NCBI GenBank assembly: GCA_028818995.1
Contig: JAPPMR010000379.1
Span: 1-12,633 of the forward strand
Direction of reading: 5' to 3'
DNA from: Candidatus Poribacteria bacterium
GTDB lineage: Bacteria > Poribacteria > WGA-4E > WGA-3G
Length of the DNA: 12,633 nucleotides
Position numbers and translations under genes: made by a program. Of the stretch, positions 1 through 6,373 are shown one piece after another (position 1 is the first letter of the stretch; every line of letters begins with the position of its first letter). The notes beneath the pieces are model-generated. The model was not told the origin of the DNA and ran no database searches. It worked only from the letters and a program-made list of their open reading frames with translations.

Positions 1-302
1 GCAACGACGTAATGTTCTTTTTTAGTACGACCTTGCGTATTAAGTTGGGAATGACACTCAAGTTTTTCCAACAGAGAACCTAAATCGTCAACTGTAAAAC
101 TTTTTAATCGGCCGTTTCTCAGTTGCGCCATTTTGTATTGACTGATTTCCAAGCAATTAGCAGCTTCCTTTTGTGTCATTTCTCGCATAGTAATTAAACG
201 ATTGATTTTATGTGCAAGTTTTGCTTTTGCCAATCTTTCTTCAGGTAAGGGAAGGTCCAAATCTTTAAATACATTGCCTGAACTTAGTGTACAGTTTGCC
301 AT
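1..302 (-). CDS. HigA-type XRE/HTH antitoxin, C-terminus cut by window edge
   Basis: Reading leftwards from ATG at 302, 100 codons stay open to the edge of the window. The protein starts MANCTLSSGNVFKDLDLP and contains a helix-turn-helix at about residues 38-65 (MTQKEAANCL, then EISQYKMAQLRNGRL). The GNVFxDL...PEER...LAxxIN opening followed by TQxEAAxxLxISQ is typical of the roughly 100-residue antitoxins encoded just behind Gp49/HigB toxins, so probably only a few residues are missing. AAGGA at 311-315 lies 8 bases before the ATG. The toxin stop is only 2 bases upstream, so the pair should be translated together. Family role: binds and neutralises the toxin and represses the shared promoter. 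The ISQYKMAQLRNG recognition helix departs from the common ISQPKVSxLxxG, but the family call is firm. Confidence 0.85.
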   Translation of the reverse strand, partial: MANCTLSSGNVFKDLDLPLPEERLAKAKLAHKINRLITMREMTQKEAANCLEISQYKMAQLRNGRLKSFTVDDLGSLLEKLECHSQLNTQGRTKKEHYVV

Positions 303-304
303 AA

Positions 305-670
305 TTATTTTCCTTCTGCTAAGTCTTGAGCAATTTTTAACCGACGTTTGATAAGATCAATTTCTTTCTTCGGCGTTTGAATGCCTCTTTTGGCTTTCTT
401 TTGAAAAACGTGCAGCACGTAAATTGACTCGCCGATTTTGGTTGTGTATATTGCTCTATAGGTATTAGTCTTATAAACACTTCGGATTTCCATGACACCA
501 GAAAATTCTTTTAGAGGTTTGGCTTTAGGATGTTTATCTCCTTCTTGTGCTACATAAAGCGCGTATCCCATTTCGTCTTGGACATCAGGTGGAAACTCTT
601 TTAAATCCTCATGTGTTGAACCAACCCAAACTAATGGTTTTATCGCATGTTCCTGTTCGGTCTCTTTCAT
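305..670 (-). CDS. HigB/RelE-like toxin, Gp49 (DUF891) family
   Basis: A 121-residue protein. The part from about residue 56 to the end carries the Gp49/HigB signature: GVMEIRSVYKTNTYRAIYTT, then IYVLHVFQKKAKRGIQTPKKEID and IKRRL. These proteins have a RelE-like fold and generally cleave mRNA at the ribosome. The basic QKKxKRG stretch and the TP motif are the usual conserved features. The ATG at 670 has AAAGGA about 7 bases upstream. The partner antitoxin begins 2 bases after the stop, the toxin-first order usual for HigBA. The N-terminal 50 residues are longer and more acidic than in many homologues. No convincing promoter was found between 671 and 735, so the pair may be read from the upstream genes on the same strand or from an unrecognised promoter. 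Confidence 0.88.
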   Translation of the reverse strand: MKETEQEHAIKPLVWVGSTHEDLKEFPPDVQDEMGYALYVAQEGDKHPKAKPLKEFSGVMEIRSVYKTNTYRAIYTTKIGESIYVLHVFQKKAKRGIQTPKKEIDLIKRRLKIAQDLAEGK

Positions 671-735
671 ACCGAATCCTTTACAAGTAAATTATGGTTT
701 ATCATATTGAGGTTGTGATTGAAAAAGTCTGATAC

Positions 736-939
736 CTATTCTTCCCAAGGGTTTTCAATAGGAGTCGGTTTACTGCGTCCTTTATATATCAACTTAACCC
801 GGATTGTTCCTGATCGGTGCGGCGGTGGCGGCGTTATTGTAACATCCCAATCAAGTAGATCTTCTTCGTCATACAAAAGAAAGGTGAGACGTTGCGCCTG
901 TTTTTCGCTGGTTGTATTTGTGCGTTGTGGTGTTTTCAT
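736..939 (-). CDS. Small hypothetical protein, 67 residues
   Basis: I do not recognise this protein. The start is set by a strong Shine-Dalgarno GGAGGG (948-953) 8 bases before ATG 939; an in-frame ATG at 981 would add 14 residues but has no such site. The protein starts MKTPQRTNTTSEKQAQRL, has an acidic centre (YDEEDLLDWDVTIT), a run of four prolines followed by HRSGTIRV, and ends ENPWEE. There is no signal peptide, membrane segment or cysteine. The mixture suggests a small soluble, perhaps adaptor-like, protein, but that is a guess. It lies between the Schlafen-type gene and the toxin gene on the same strand, 65 bases ahead of the toxin start. An ORF on the opposite strand (719-976) covers it but has no ribosome binding site and a cysteine- and serine-rich, non-protein-like composition. 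Confidence 0.65.
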   Translation of the reverse strand: MKTPQRTNTTSEKQAQRLTFLLYDEEDLLDWDVTITPPPPHRSGTIRVKLIYKGRSKPTPIENPWEE

Positions 940-947
940 GATATTTA

Positions 948-953
948 CCCTCC
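948..953 (-). promoter_or_regulatory. Strong Shine-Dalgarno that decides the start of the 67-residue gene
   Basis: Read on the minus strand this is AAAGGAGGG, with the G-rich part 8 bases from ATG 939. It is among the strongest ribosome binding sites in the window. It is the reason for choosing the internal ATG and for believing that the small gene is real. Confidence 0.75.
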
Positions 954-987
954 TTTTGTCCACAATTTTAACATGAGTCAAGATTTA

Positions 988-1044
988 AATCGCTTACCTA
1001 ATCGCTTACCTAATCGCTTACCTAATCGCTTACCTAATCGCTTA
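988..1044. repeat. 12-bp tandem repeat, 4.75 copies, across a stop codon
   Basis: The unit AATCGCTTACCT is repeated exactly four times (988-1035) and followed by 9 matching bases (1036-1044). On the minus strand the unit reads as codons GTA AGC GAT TAG in the frame of the Schlafen-type gene, whose natural end is TTA AGC GAT TAG. The array therefore looks like amplification of the last four codons, stop included, giving four successive in-frame TAG codons followed by a TAA at 970-968. The copies are identical, which points to recent slippage. Confidence 0.95.
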
Positions 1045-2413
1045 ATTCCCGGATGTATTTAGTTCCTCTACCTTTTCCTACCACGGTCAATAAACCTTTA
1101 TCTGTCAAATCCCTTAGTTCCACATAAGCAGTTCCACGTGAGACACGGTTGATCTCTACATACTCTTTTGTCACAATTTGCCCATTTTTTACTACATGAA
1201 ACAATGCATTCTTTTGGCGTTCGTTCAAGTCTTCTGAAATGTCATCAATTTCTACAATAGTCATCTCTTGAATCGGGGAATCAAAGATGACTTTGGTTTC
1301 AAGTGGGTGCAGATCGAAACGTGGTTCTTTGTTCTCCGACTGCTTACACAATCTTTGCATCATTTTGATTCCAGACCCGTACCGTTCCACAAAACCAACA
1401 TCATACATCAATTGACTCAAAATGGGGTTTACCGGTCTGTGGATAGGTTTGTGCGGGCTAACGTCTTCTGGGAAACTACCAGGATTAATAATCTCTACTC
1501 GGTCGTCAAATATGAAAACTCGCACATCAGCTGGTTCTTGATAATTTCGATGGATTAATCCGTTAATAATTGCTTCCCGCAGCGCCTCAAGCGGGTACTC
1601 AAATTTATCGTCTCGTTGAAAACTTTTTGAACCGCGAAGACCGAGTAGTCGAATATTTTTTCTTATGAATTCCTCAGCAATGTTTACGATTTCCCAGAGC
1701 GCTCCTGAACAATCAAGTCGATCAATGACTGGGTGGGTAACCGATGTTCCCCTGAATCTGACGACTCGCAACTGGGCATTTTGGAAAAATCTTTGCGGGT
1801 GTTTTCCAAAAAAGAGAATCCCCGCATGGGTGGGTGTCTCTTCTTCACTAATACAGTTAATGTTTCTCAACAAGTCTGTTACAGTCATGTTTTGCGGTTG
1901 CGCTACGTTGCGGCTCGCTTCTCGATGGCTTAGGTACCATTGGATCTTTTGATCATCTATATCGTCACTTCTTGCACTCACGACTGAGAGTTGATCCCAC
2001 GTTTGCCCTACAGACTTGAGATGCATTTGAGAAATCTCTTGTGGAGACATGACTCGGTTGCTGTTCCCTACCCTCTTATAGCATATCCCCTTAACAGAGA
2101 CAGGTTTTATTGGAGACTCCGTAATTCGTACTAACAGAACTGATTTTCCCTCTACGTCAACCGATTCAACATCCATAACCACCCGCGGATCAATCGCTTG
2201 CGAAATCCTGTTTGCCATATTTGTTAATGTTTCTTTGCCAATAGTAATTCCAGTGATTTCGCGATTATCAGAAACACCGATGAGAATGACACCTCCACGG
2301 GTATTAGCAAATGCAGCAGCCGTTTCAATAGCTTCTTGGTTGAGCCTTTCTTTAAATTCGGCCGTGCTATTTTCCCCTTGCACAATGAGTTGTTTGAGTT
2401 CTGCTATTTCCAT
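1034..2413 (-). CDS. Schlafen/AlbA_2-type ATP-binding transcriptional regulator (COG2865-like)
   Basis: A 459-residue protein from ATG 2413. Residues about 1-130 match the AlbA_2 (Schlafen AAA_4) domain: GENSTAEFKERL, then AAFANTRGGVILIGVSDN and ITG, with YKRVGNSNRVM closing the domain. Residues about 275-355 look like the C-terminal ATPase-like domain of this family (LREAIINGLIHRNY, VEIINPGSFP, PVNPILSQLMY, ERYGSGIKMM). Residues about 395-455 form a winged helix (LNERQKNALFHVV ... VSRGTAYVELRDLTDKGLL ... GKGRGTKYI). Known members are predicted DNA-binding regulators; some occur in phage-defence or toxin-antitoxin neighbourhoods. A GTG at 2533 would add 40 basic residues, but a promoter lies inside that extension, so the ATG is preferred although its Shine-Dalgarno is weak. 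The stop lies in a 12-bp tandem repeat. The target is unknown. Confidence 0.88.
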   Translation of the reverse strand: MEIAELKQLIVQGENSTAEFKERLNQEAIETAAAFANTRGGVILIGVSDNREITGITIGKETLTNMANRISQAIDPRVVMDVESVDVEGKSVLLVRITESPIKPVSVKGICYKRVGNSNRVMSPQEISQMHLKSVGQTWDQLSVVSARSDDIDDQKIQWYLSHREASRNVAQPQNMTVTDLLRNINCISEEETPTHAGILFFGKHPQRFFQNAQLRVVRFRGTSVTHPVIDRLDCSGALWEIVNIAEEFIRKNIRLLGLRGSKSFQRDDKFEYPLEALREAIINGLIHRNYQEPADVRVFIFDDRVEIINPGSFPEDVSPHKPIHRPVNPILSQLMYDVGFVERYGSGIKMMQRLCKQSENKEPRFDLHPLETKVIFDSPIQEMTIVEIDDISEDLNERQKNALFHVVKNGQIVTKEYVEINRVSRGTAYVELRDLTDKGLLTVVGKGRGTKYIRELSD

Positions 2414-2483
2414 AGTTTGATAACTGTTAATTCTTTTTTCAAAATTTTCAACGGAGAACGGTTTGTTATATCTCTTGCATACA

Positions 2484-2512
2484 ATTTTAACAGGAGCGGG
2501 TGATTTGTGCAA
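2484..2512 (-). promoter_or_regulatory. Candidate sigma70 promoter for the Schlafen-type gene
   Basis: On the minus strand TTGCAC (2512-2507) and TAAAAT (2489-2484) are separated by 17 bases. The -10 box matches 5 of 6 consensus positions, the -35 box only 3 of 6. Transcription would begin near 2477, giving a leader of about 60 bases before ATG 2413. The promoter lies within the longer GTG-start version of the ORF, which argues for the shorter protein. Confidence 0.4.
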
Positions 2513-2702
2513 ACGATTTAAAGCCTTCCTCACCTACATCAATTCCCCAAACCCATACGATACTTGATGTCGTAGTTGATATTAGACGTTAACAATAGGA
2601 CATTAGGATCATGTTTCTTTTACCATATCCTCAAATATTACTCATACTATTTTAACAAAAGTTCCCACTTCATGCAAGTAATCCAAAAAAACGAAAATCT
2701 AT

Positions 2703-2731
2703 TTGAAATCTGCAAAAAATTATGTTACAAT
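2703..2731 (+). promoter_or_regulatory. Sigma70-type promoter of the sugar isomerase gene
   Basis: TTGAAA (2703-2708) and TACAAT (2726-2731) are separated by exactly 17 bases, each matching 5 of 6 consensus positions, with an A-rich stretch just upstream. Transcription would start near 2738, leaving a short leader that holds the AGGAGGG ribosome binding site (2743-2749) before ATG 2754. Confidence 0.6.
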
Positions 2732-2753
2732 TCAAAATCAACAGGAGGGAAAT

Positions 2754-3518
2754 ATGAAAGTAGGTATAAGAGACGGGATGTTACCCGTTCCGTTCGCAGA
2801 ATCGTTTAAGAAGGCAAAAGAGATAGGATTTGACGGAATTGAACTTTGCATGGGAGTAAATTATCGAGAACACACGCTTTGGCAAGAAGGCGGGATTGAC
2901 ACGGTAAATAGCCTTGCAGAAGAAGCAGGCATAGAAGTATCATCGCTGTCACCAGGTGGTTTTACAGCATATTCCTTTATGAATCCAACAGATAGCGTGC
3001 GGTCCGAAGGCATTGCGAAGTTGCAGTATCTCGCGGAAACATGCCCGAAATTAGGCACGAATGTTATTCTCGTGCCGTTTTTTGGAGGCGGTCAAATACA
3101 GGATGAGCATATAAGCGATTCACGCTTTCTTGATGGCGTAAAGGCTGCCGCAGAAACTGCTGAGAAACATGATGTTTTTCTTGCGATTGAATCTACATTG
3201 AGCGCAGACCAACACCAACAGATTATTGACCAAGTTGGCTCAAAAAATGTCGGTGTGTATTATGACATGGGAAACGCGACAAATTTCGGCTACGACTCAC
3301 CCGCAGAAATTCGGAGTTTGGGTAGTTCAATCGTGCAAATGCATATCAAAGACACAGGCGGCAACCACGCCGGCGAAGGTGATGTTGACTTCCCCGCAGT
3401 TTTTGAGTCAGCGCATGCGATTGGCTACGATAGTTGGTTTGTCTTGGAAACACCAGGGAAAGACGACCCGATCGCGTCAGCCGCGAAGAACATGAACTTT
3501 GTCAGGAACAACTTTTGA
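2754..3518 (+). CDS. Sugar phosphate isomerase/epimerase, xylose-isomerase-like TIM barrel
   Basis: A 254-residue protein. ATG 2754 follows a near-perfect AGGAGGG (2743-2749); the longer reading from 2703 overlaps the promoter. It is a single AP-endonuclease-2/xylose isomerase-like TIM barrel, with strand 1 MKVGIRDG and FDGIELCMG at residues 26-34. The four metal ligands of this superfamily can be placed: E146 (LAIES), D171 (YYDMGNA), H197 (QMHIKD) and E232 (FVLETP), with GEGDVDF (207-213) in the usual phosphate or active-site loop. Characterised relatives (L-ribulose-5-phosphate or ketose 3-epimerases) move a carbonyl or epimerise C3 of a sugar using a divalent metal. The substrate cannot be read from sequence. 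It is cytosolic, with no signal peptide. A palindrome follows 17 bases after the stop. Such genes are highly amplified in sugar-degrading poribacterial and planctomycete-type genomes. Confidence 0.9.
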   Translation: MKVGIRDGMLPVPFAESFKKAKEIGFDGIELCMGVNYREHTLWQEGGIDTVNSLAEEAGIEVSSLSPGGFTAYSFMNPTDSVRSEGIAKLQYLAETCPKLGTNVILVPFFGGGQIQDEHISDSRFLDGVKAAAETAEKHDVFLAIESTLSADQHQQIIDQVGSKNVGVYYDMGNATNFGYDSPAEIRSLGSSIVQMHIKDTGGNHAGEGDVDFPAVFESAHAIGYDSWFVLETPGKDDPIASAAKNMNFVRNNF

Positions 3519-3535
3519 ACATTGGTAGATTGTGG

Positions 3536-3562
3536 CTATAGGGCGTTCTTATCGCCCTATAG
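3536..3562 (+). terminator. Perfect 10-bp hairpin behind the isomerase gene
   Basis: CTATAGGGCG and CGCCCTATAG enclose a 7-base loop, 17 bases after the isomerase stop. The stem is perfect and rather stable, but it is followed by AAAACC and not by a T-run, so it is not a textbook intrinsic terminator. It could slow polymerase, protect the mRNA 3' end, or help a factor-dependent terminator. Confidence 0.45.
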
Positions 3563-3642
3563 AAAACCAAATAGACTAAAGAGAGAATACATTGAATAAT
3601 CAGTTGTCTTCAAAAACGCGCGACACCTTGCATTGTCCACTT

Positions 3643-3647
3643 GGAGG
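3643..3647 (+). promoter_or_regulatory. Shine-Dalgarno deciding the start of the first DUF6178 frame
   Basis: GGAGG lies 6 bases before ATG 3654. The only alternative upstream start, TTG 3633, lies ahead of this site and has no ribosome binding site of its own. Confidence 0.7.
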
Positions 3648-3653
3648 ATTGGA

Positions 3654-4457
3654 ATGAGCAATCAGAAATTAGTTGTCCCACAATCAGAAGCCAAGAAACT
3701 ACTATCACTCCCCACACGCGAAGCAGAACAGCTTTTCCAAAGTTACGAAAAAGAACAACAACTTGAAATCATAAGTGCAACCCGAAATCCAAAACAACGA
3801 GAAGAATTATACTATCTTGTGCCAGACTGCACAGAATTAATTCAGGATAGCCCCACCGAAGATGTCCTACAGGTGCTTGACACACTTCTCGGAACAGGAC
3901 TCGCCTGCGGTCTATTACCGTGTCTATCTAACGAACAATTTGAAGAAATTATTGACATTGCGGTTTGGCGCGATGGCAAATTAGATGAAAATTCGTTGAG
4001 TTTATGGCTATTTGAACTATCTGAATGTGAGAGGGACGACCTCAGCCGGTTCTTGGGACAAATTGATATCCGTATCCTTGCCGGTCTCCTCAAAAGTCGT
4101 GTTAGCTTGAAAGGCGCTCTTGGTGCAATGCTAATAGATGAAGGGATTATTGATCCAAGTTCTCCATCAATAGAATGTAAAGATGAACAAGCCAAGGCGA
4201 TTCTCAATGCGATATGGGAGGCGGATGCAGACCTCTTCAATCAACTTATGCGAGAAATGTTCGCTATTGACAAAGAAGCGGATGCAGACAAGGAATTAGT
4301 TTCCGCATTAGAAAAGGCTACTGCAGAAAGGGCTGAACGGGTCAAAGCACGTGATAGTGAGGCAGGTATCAGCGTCACCGAATCTGATCTGAAGCAGCAA
4401 GTTGATCTGGATTCTCTCGAACTTGCCGAGGATGAAGAGGAGAATGCAGACGAGTAA
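3654..4457 (+). CDS. DUF6178-like protein, N-terminal half (267 residues)
   Basis: The product matches what I remember of the N-terminal half of DUF6178 proteins (normally one chain of about 500-560 residues, function unknown). Signs are the LLSLPTREAEQLFQS opening, alpha-helical repeats, DVLQVLDTLLG (70-80), FEEIIDIAVWRDGKLDENSL (96-115) with WLFEL, and QIDIRILAGLLKSRV (137-150). It contains no catalytic motif, signal peptide or membrane segment. From residue 205 it becomes charged and ends in an acidic tail, LELAEDEEENADE. The next frame starts inside the last codons and carries what looks like the rest of the family domain, so this is half of a split or frameshifted gene. The family name is from memory; the mutual fit of the two halves is the stronger evidence. 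Confidence 0.6.
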   Translation: MSNQKLVVPQSEAKKLLSLPTREAEQLFQSYEKEQQLEIISATRNPKQREELYYLVPDCTELIQDSPTEDVLQVLDTLLGTGLACGLLPCLSNEQFEEIIDIAVWRDGKLDENSLSLWLFELSECERDDLSRFLGQIDIRILAGLLKSRVSLKGALGAMLIDEGIIDPSSPSIECKDEQAKAILNAIWEADADLFNQLMREMFAIDKEADADKELVSALEKATAERAERVKARDSEAGISVTESDLKQQVDLDSLELAEDEEENADE

Positions 4458-5394
4458 ATTTTCCCTCGTGGCAGATGCTGTCATTGATGGGCAGTCTTTC
4501 TTGGCACGAACGATACTGCACGGCGATACCCTCGGCAGAGTTGACTCCAAAAAATCGGAGACGCTTTCCGAGGACATCGCCGCGCTTGCACATAAACTGA
4601 TCACAATGAAGGTAGATGACCTTTCTAATGAGGCAGAACTCCGGGCACAGATTCAAACTGCCTTTGCATTGACGAGTTTAGGTTTAGAATACGGCAGCAA
4701 GGGAAATTTAGACAAAGCAATTAGCGTGCTACTTGCGAACCCTATCGTCAAGTTTTTTCAAATCGGCAATACGCTTACAGATAAGTTACTGAAGAAAACC
4801 AGCCATATTCTTGAACATGCGATAATTGAACCAGATGAGTCCCTTTCCCACCTTGACATTGACAGCATCCGTATATATAACCATGCCGAAGCGGAATTTT
4901 TAGATGCTTTAGCATCGTATAATACGACTATTTCCACAGCACAAGTCACAATCAAGAACAACCATCCACCGCGAACATTCACTAATCTTTCTGATATGGA
5001 GATCATTCGCCAGCAGTTGGACTACATTGAGGCGAGATGGACTTATGTCCAAGCATTGCCGCTTGAAGATATTTTTACGATTGACCCACCACTTAGTATC
5101 GCTGTTGACCCGATTCAAATGTTAACACTCAGTTTAATGGCAAATTTAACGGTGTATTTTCAACCTGATTTGCAGTTAGAAGCTAACACGCTTTCCGATT
5201 TCCGAGACATTATCTATGATGAAGGCAGTGGTGAGATTCGAGAGTCTCCACGTCAGCGTTTATTAGATTGGATTGCAAACTATCTTGAACAGGGAAACCA
5301 GCCTGAAGAGGTAAAAAGGTATACTGTGGCTTATTGGGATGCCTGCTTACAAGAGATGGTGGAGCCAGATTCCGATTTGGGGTTGTTGCTGTGA
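4444..5394 (+). CDS. DUF6178-like protein, C-terminal half (316 residues)
   Basis: The frame is shifted +1 relative to the preceding gene and overlaps its end by 14 bases. Two in-frame ATG codons (4432 and 4444) sit in a GAGGATGAAGAGGAGAATG stretch; 4444 is chosen, directly behind GAGGAG. Residues 43-110 (EDIAALAHKLITMKVDDL, then LTSLGLEYGSKGNLDKAISV and IVKFFQIGNTL) recall the central-to-C-terminal DUF6178 region, where a helix pair is followed by an SLGLEYL motif. Later parts (QQLDYIEARWTYVQALP, QMLTLSLMANLTVYF, PRQRLLDWIANYL) fit its helical end. Function is unknown; no catalytic residues are evident. The pair could be two subunits made by coupled translation, or one gene broken by an indel. 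No terminator of note follows, only a weak 5-bp hairpin at 5460-5472. Confidence 0.6.
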   Translation: MQTSKFSLVADAVIDGQSFLARTILHGDTLGRVDSKKSETLSEDIAALAHKLITMKVDDLSNEAELRAQIQTAFALTSLGLEYGSKGNLDKAISVLLANPIVKFFQIGNTLTDKLLKKTSHILEHAIIEPDESLSHLDIDSIRIYNHAEAEFLDALASYNTTISTAQVTIKNNHPPRTFTNLSDMEIIRQQLDYIEARWTYVQALPLEDIFTIDPPLSIAVDPIQMLTLSLMANLTVYFQPDLQLEANTLSDFRDIIYDEGSGEIRESPRQRLLDWIANYLEQGNQPEEVKRYTVAYWDACLQEMVEPDSDLGLLL

Positions 5395-5482
5395 GGCATT
5401 TCCTTTGGTTTAGTGCAACCCAACCTAAGACGTGGAGAGGCGGTTTCTTCTTGTGGGAGGGCTTTGGAAGCCTAATTTCTTT

Positions 5483-5507
5483 GTAGGAACGACCTCCTGG
5501 TCGCGAC
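5483..5507 (+). repeat. REP-like GTAG hairpin repeat, copy a
   Basis: A 25-base unit beginning GTAGGAAC and ending GTCGCGAC. Its hairpin pairs CGACC with GGTCG; the outer pair at unit positions 7 and 22 is lost (A and C). It is the most diverged of the six full copies. Confidence 0.75.
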
Positions 5508-5519
5508 TGTTGATATTCT

Positions 5520-5544
5520 GTAGGAGCGACCTCCGAATCGCGAC
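5520..5544 (+). repeat. REP-like GTAG hairpin repeat, copy b
   Basis: A 25-base unit beginning GTAGGAGCGACC and ending AATCGCGAC, with stem GCGA/TCGC. Together with inverted copy c, 9 bases further on, it forms a large imperfect inverted repeat with 22 of 25 positions pairing. Confidence 0.85.
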
Positions 5545-5553
5545 CCGTTTGCT

Positions 5554-5578
5554 GTCGGGAATCGGAGGTCCCTCCTAC
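5554..5578 (-). repeat. REP-like GTAG hairpin repeat, copy c (inverted)
   Basis: On the minus strand it begins GTAGGAGGGACC and ends GATTCCCGAC. The stem is GGGA/TCCC instead of GCGA/TCGC, so the C-G pair at positions 8 and 21 of the other class is replaced by G-C. Confidence 0.85.
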
Positions 5579-5594
5579 CATAAGCGTTTCATCA

Positions 5595-5619
5595 GTAGGA
5601 GCGATCTCCGAATCGCGAC
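5595..5619 (+). repeat. REP-like GTAG hairpin repeat, copy d
   Basis: A 25-base unit beginning GTAGGAGCGATC and ending AATCGCGAC, with perfect 5-bp stem GCGAT/ATCGC around CTCCGA. It is identical to copy e at 12028 and lies 16 bases from inverted copy c, head to head. Confidence 0.9.
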
Positions 5620-5677
5620 CAATAATATCTTGATAAAGCACTAAAACTAAATTACCCTGATTGATTCACTAAGCAAG

Positions 5678-5706
5678 TTGCAAATCTCATAAACTTGTGC
5701 TATCAT
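5678..5706 (+). promoter_or_regulatory. Candidate sigma70 promoter of msrA
   Basis: TTGCAA (5678-5683, 4 of 6) and TATCAT (5701-5706, 5 of 6) are separated by 17 bases. Transcription would start near 5713, giving a leader of about 60 bases that contains the hairpin at 5728-5754. Confidence 0.5.
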
Positions 5707-5727
5707 ACTTTCACATAAATTAAGATT

Positions 5728-5754
5728 GTAGGAGCATTGCGGTATTCGCTAATG
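5728..5754 (+). repeat. Degenerate GTAGGAG hairpin in the msrA leader
   Basis: GTAGGAG is followed by CATTGCG and CGCTAATG, which pair over 7 bases with one bulged T (5750) and a GTATT loop (5742-5746). It resembles the REP-like units but has lost their loop and tail. The alternative GTG start of msrA (5754) and a mini-frame MCGTV (5752-5769) lie at its 3' foot, so the structure could hide or present start sites. Confidence 0.45.
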
Positions 5755-5774
5755 TGCGGAACCGTATAAAAGAA

Positions 5775-6314
5775 ATGCAATTAGAAACGGCAACATTTGG
5801 TGCGGGGTGTTTCTGGTGTGTTGAGGCAGTTTTTCAGCAGTTAGAAGGTGTTCACAAGGTTATCTCAGGCTACACTGGTGGCACAACCGTGAATCCAAAC
5901 TATCAAGCTGTCTGTGCGGGGACGACAGGACACGCAGAGGTGGCGCAAATAGAGTTTGATCCTGATGTGATTTCTTTTAAAGAACTCTTGGAAGTATTCT
6001 GGCAGACACACGATCCAACGACATTAAATCGGCAAGGAAACGATGTCGGCACACAGTATCGTTCTGCGATTTTCTATCATTCCGAAGAACAACAGCGTAT
6101 TGCCGAAGAATCTAAAGCGGAGATGGATAAATCTGGGATGTGGGACGACCCAATTGTCACAGAAATCACGCAGCTTGATGTCTTTTATCCAGCTGAAGAC
6201 TACCACCAAAACTATTTCCAGTTGAATCCAAGACAACCGTACTGCCAATTCGTAATTCACCCGAAGATGAAAAAGTTCACGAAAGATTTCAAAGATAAAC
6301 TCAAATCCAATTAA
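5775..6314 (+). CDS. msrA: Peptide methionine sulfoxide reductase MsrA
   Basis: A 179-residue protein, full length for the family. It reduces the S-epimer of methionine sulfoxide in proteins, using thioredoxin to recycle. The active site GAGCFWC is at residues 9-15, with catalytic C12, followed by FQQLEGV, SGYTGG (31-36), GHAEVAQIEFDP (52-63), WQTHDPTTLNRQGNDVGTQYRS (76-97, the classic block) and NPRQPYCQ (151-158), where C157 is the likely resolving cysteine. C15 next to the FW is as in several MsrA subtypes. There is no signal peptide, so it acts in the cytosol. ATG 5775 is chosen because it gives the normal N-terminus; a GTG at 5754 adds seven residues but lies in a hairpin and lacks a Shine-Dalgarno. 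No MsrB domain or msrB gene lies adjacent. Confidence 0.96.
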   Translation: MQLETATFGAGCFWCVEAVFQQLEGVHKVISGYTGGTTVNPNYQAVCAGTTGHAEVAQIEFDPDVISFKELLEVFWQTHDPTTLNRQGNDVGTQYRSAIFYHSEEQQRIAEESKAEMDKSGMWDDPIVTEITQLDVFYPAEDYHQNYFQLNPRQPYCQFVIHPKMKKFTKDFKDKLKSN

Positions 6315-6373
6315 GGTTTTCTAATAAGGACCGAGAAAGCGTTCTTTATTATGAGAATCTTATTCTTTATGTT

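Larger units (their letters stand above)
5395..5774. other. Non-coding, repeat-rich gap before msrA
   Basis: About 380 bases hold no convincing gene. From left to right there is a stretch resembling a dispersed TTAGGTTGGGTTGCAC-type repeat (read on the minus strand, about 5409-5429), a weak hairpin GGCTT-TGG-AAGCC (5460-5472), four GTAG-hairpin repeats (5483-5619), a sigma70-like promoter (5678-5706) and a fifth, degenerate GTAGGAG hairpin (5728-5754) in the msrA leader. Open frames on both strands here only translate the repeats. Confidence 0.75.

Noticed and set aside
719..976. 85-residue plus-strand open frame
   Set aside because: Antisense to the small gene at 736-939, rich in Ser and Cys, no Shine-Dalgarno.
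2413..2533. Forty-residue N-terminal extension of the Schlafen-type protein from a GTG
   Set aside because: No good ribosome binding site, it contains a promoter-like pair, and the family domain begins at the internal ATG.
3536..3562. Textbook Rho-independent terminator after the isomerase gene
   Set aside because: The stem is good but neither strand has a following T-run; it is kept only as a lower-confidence hairpin.
4308..4656. Two minus-strand open frames over the DUF6178 junction
   Set aside because: Antisense shadows of the acidic, purine-rich coding stretch; no start signals.
5483..5619. Possible CRISPR array from four similar 25-base repeats
   Set aside because: Units lie in both orientations with spacers of 9, 12 and 16 bases and with sequence variation; no cas gene is present.
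5210..5641. 143-residue minus-strand open frame containing two GRDSE-APT segments
   Set aside because: It translates the GTAG repeats and runs antisense into the DUF6178-like gene; no ribosome binding site, no protein-like pattern.
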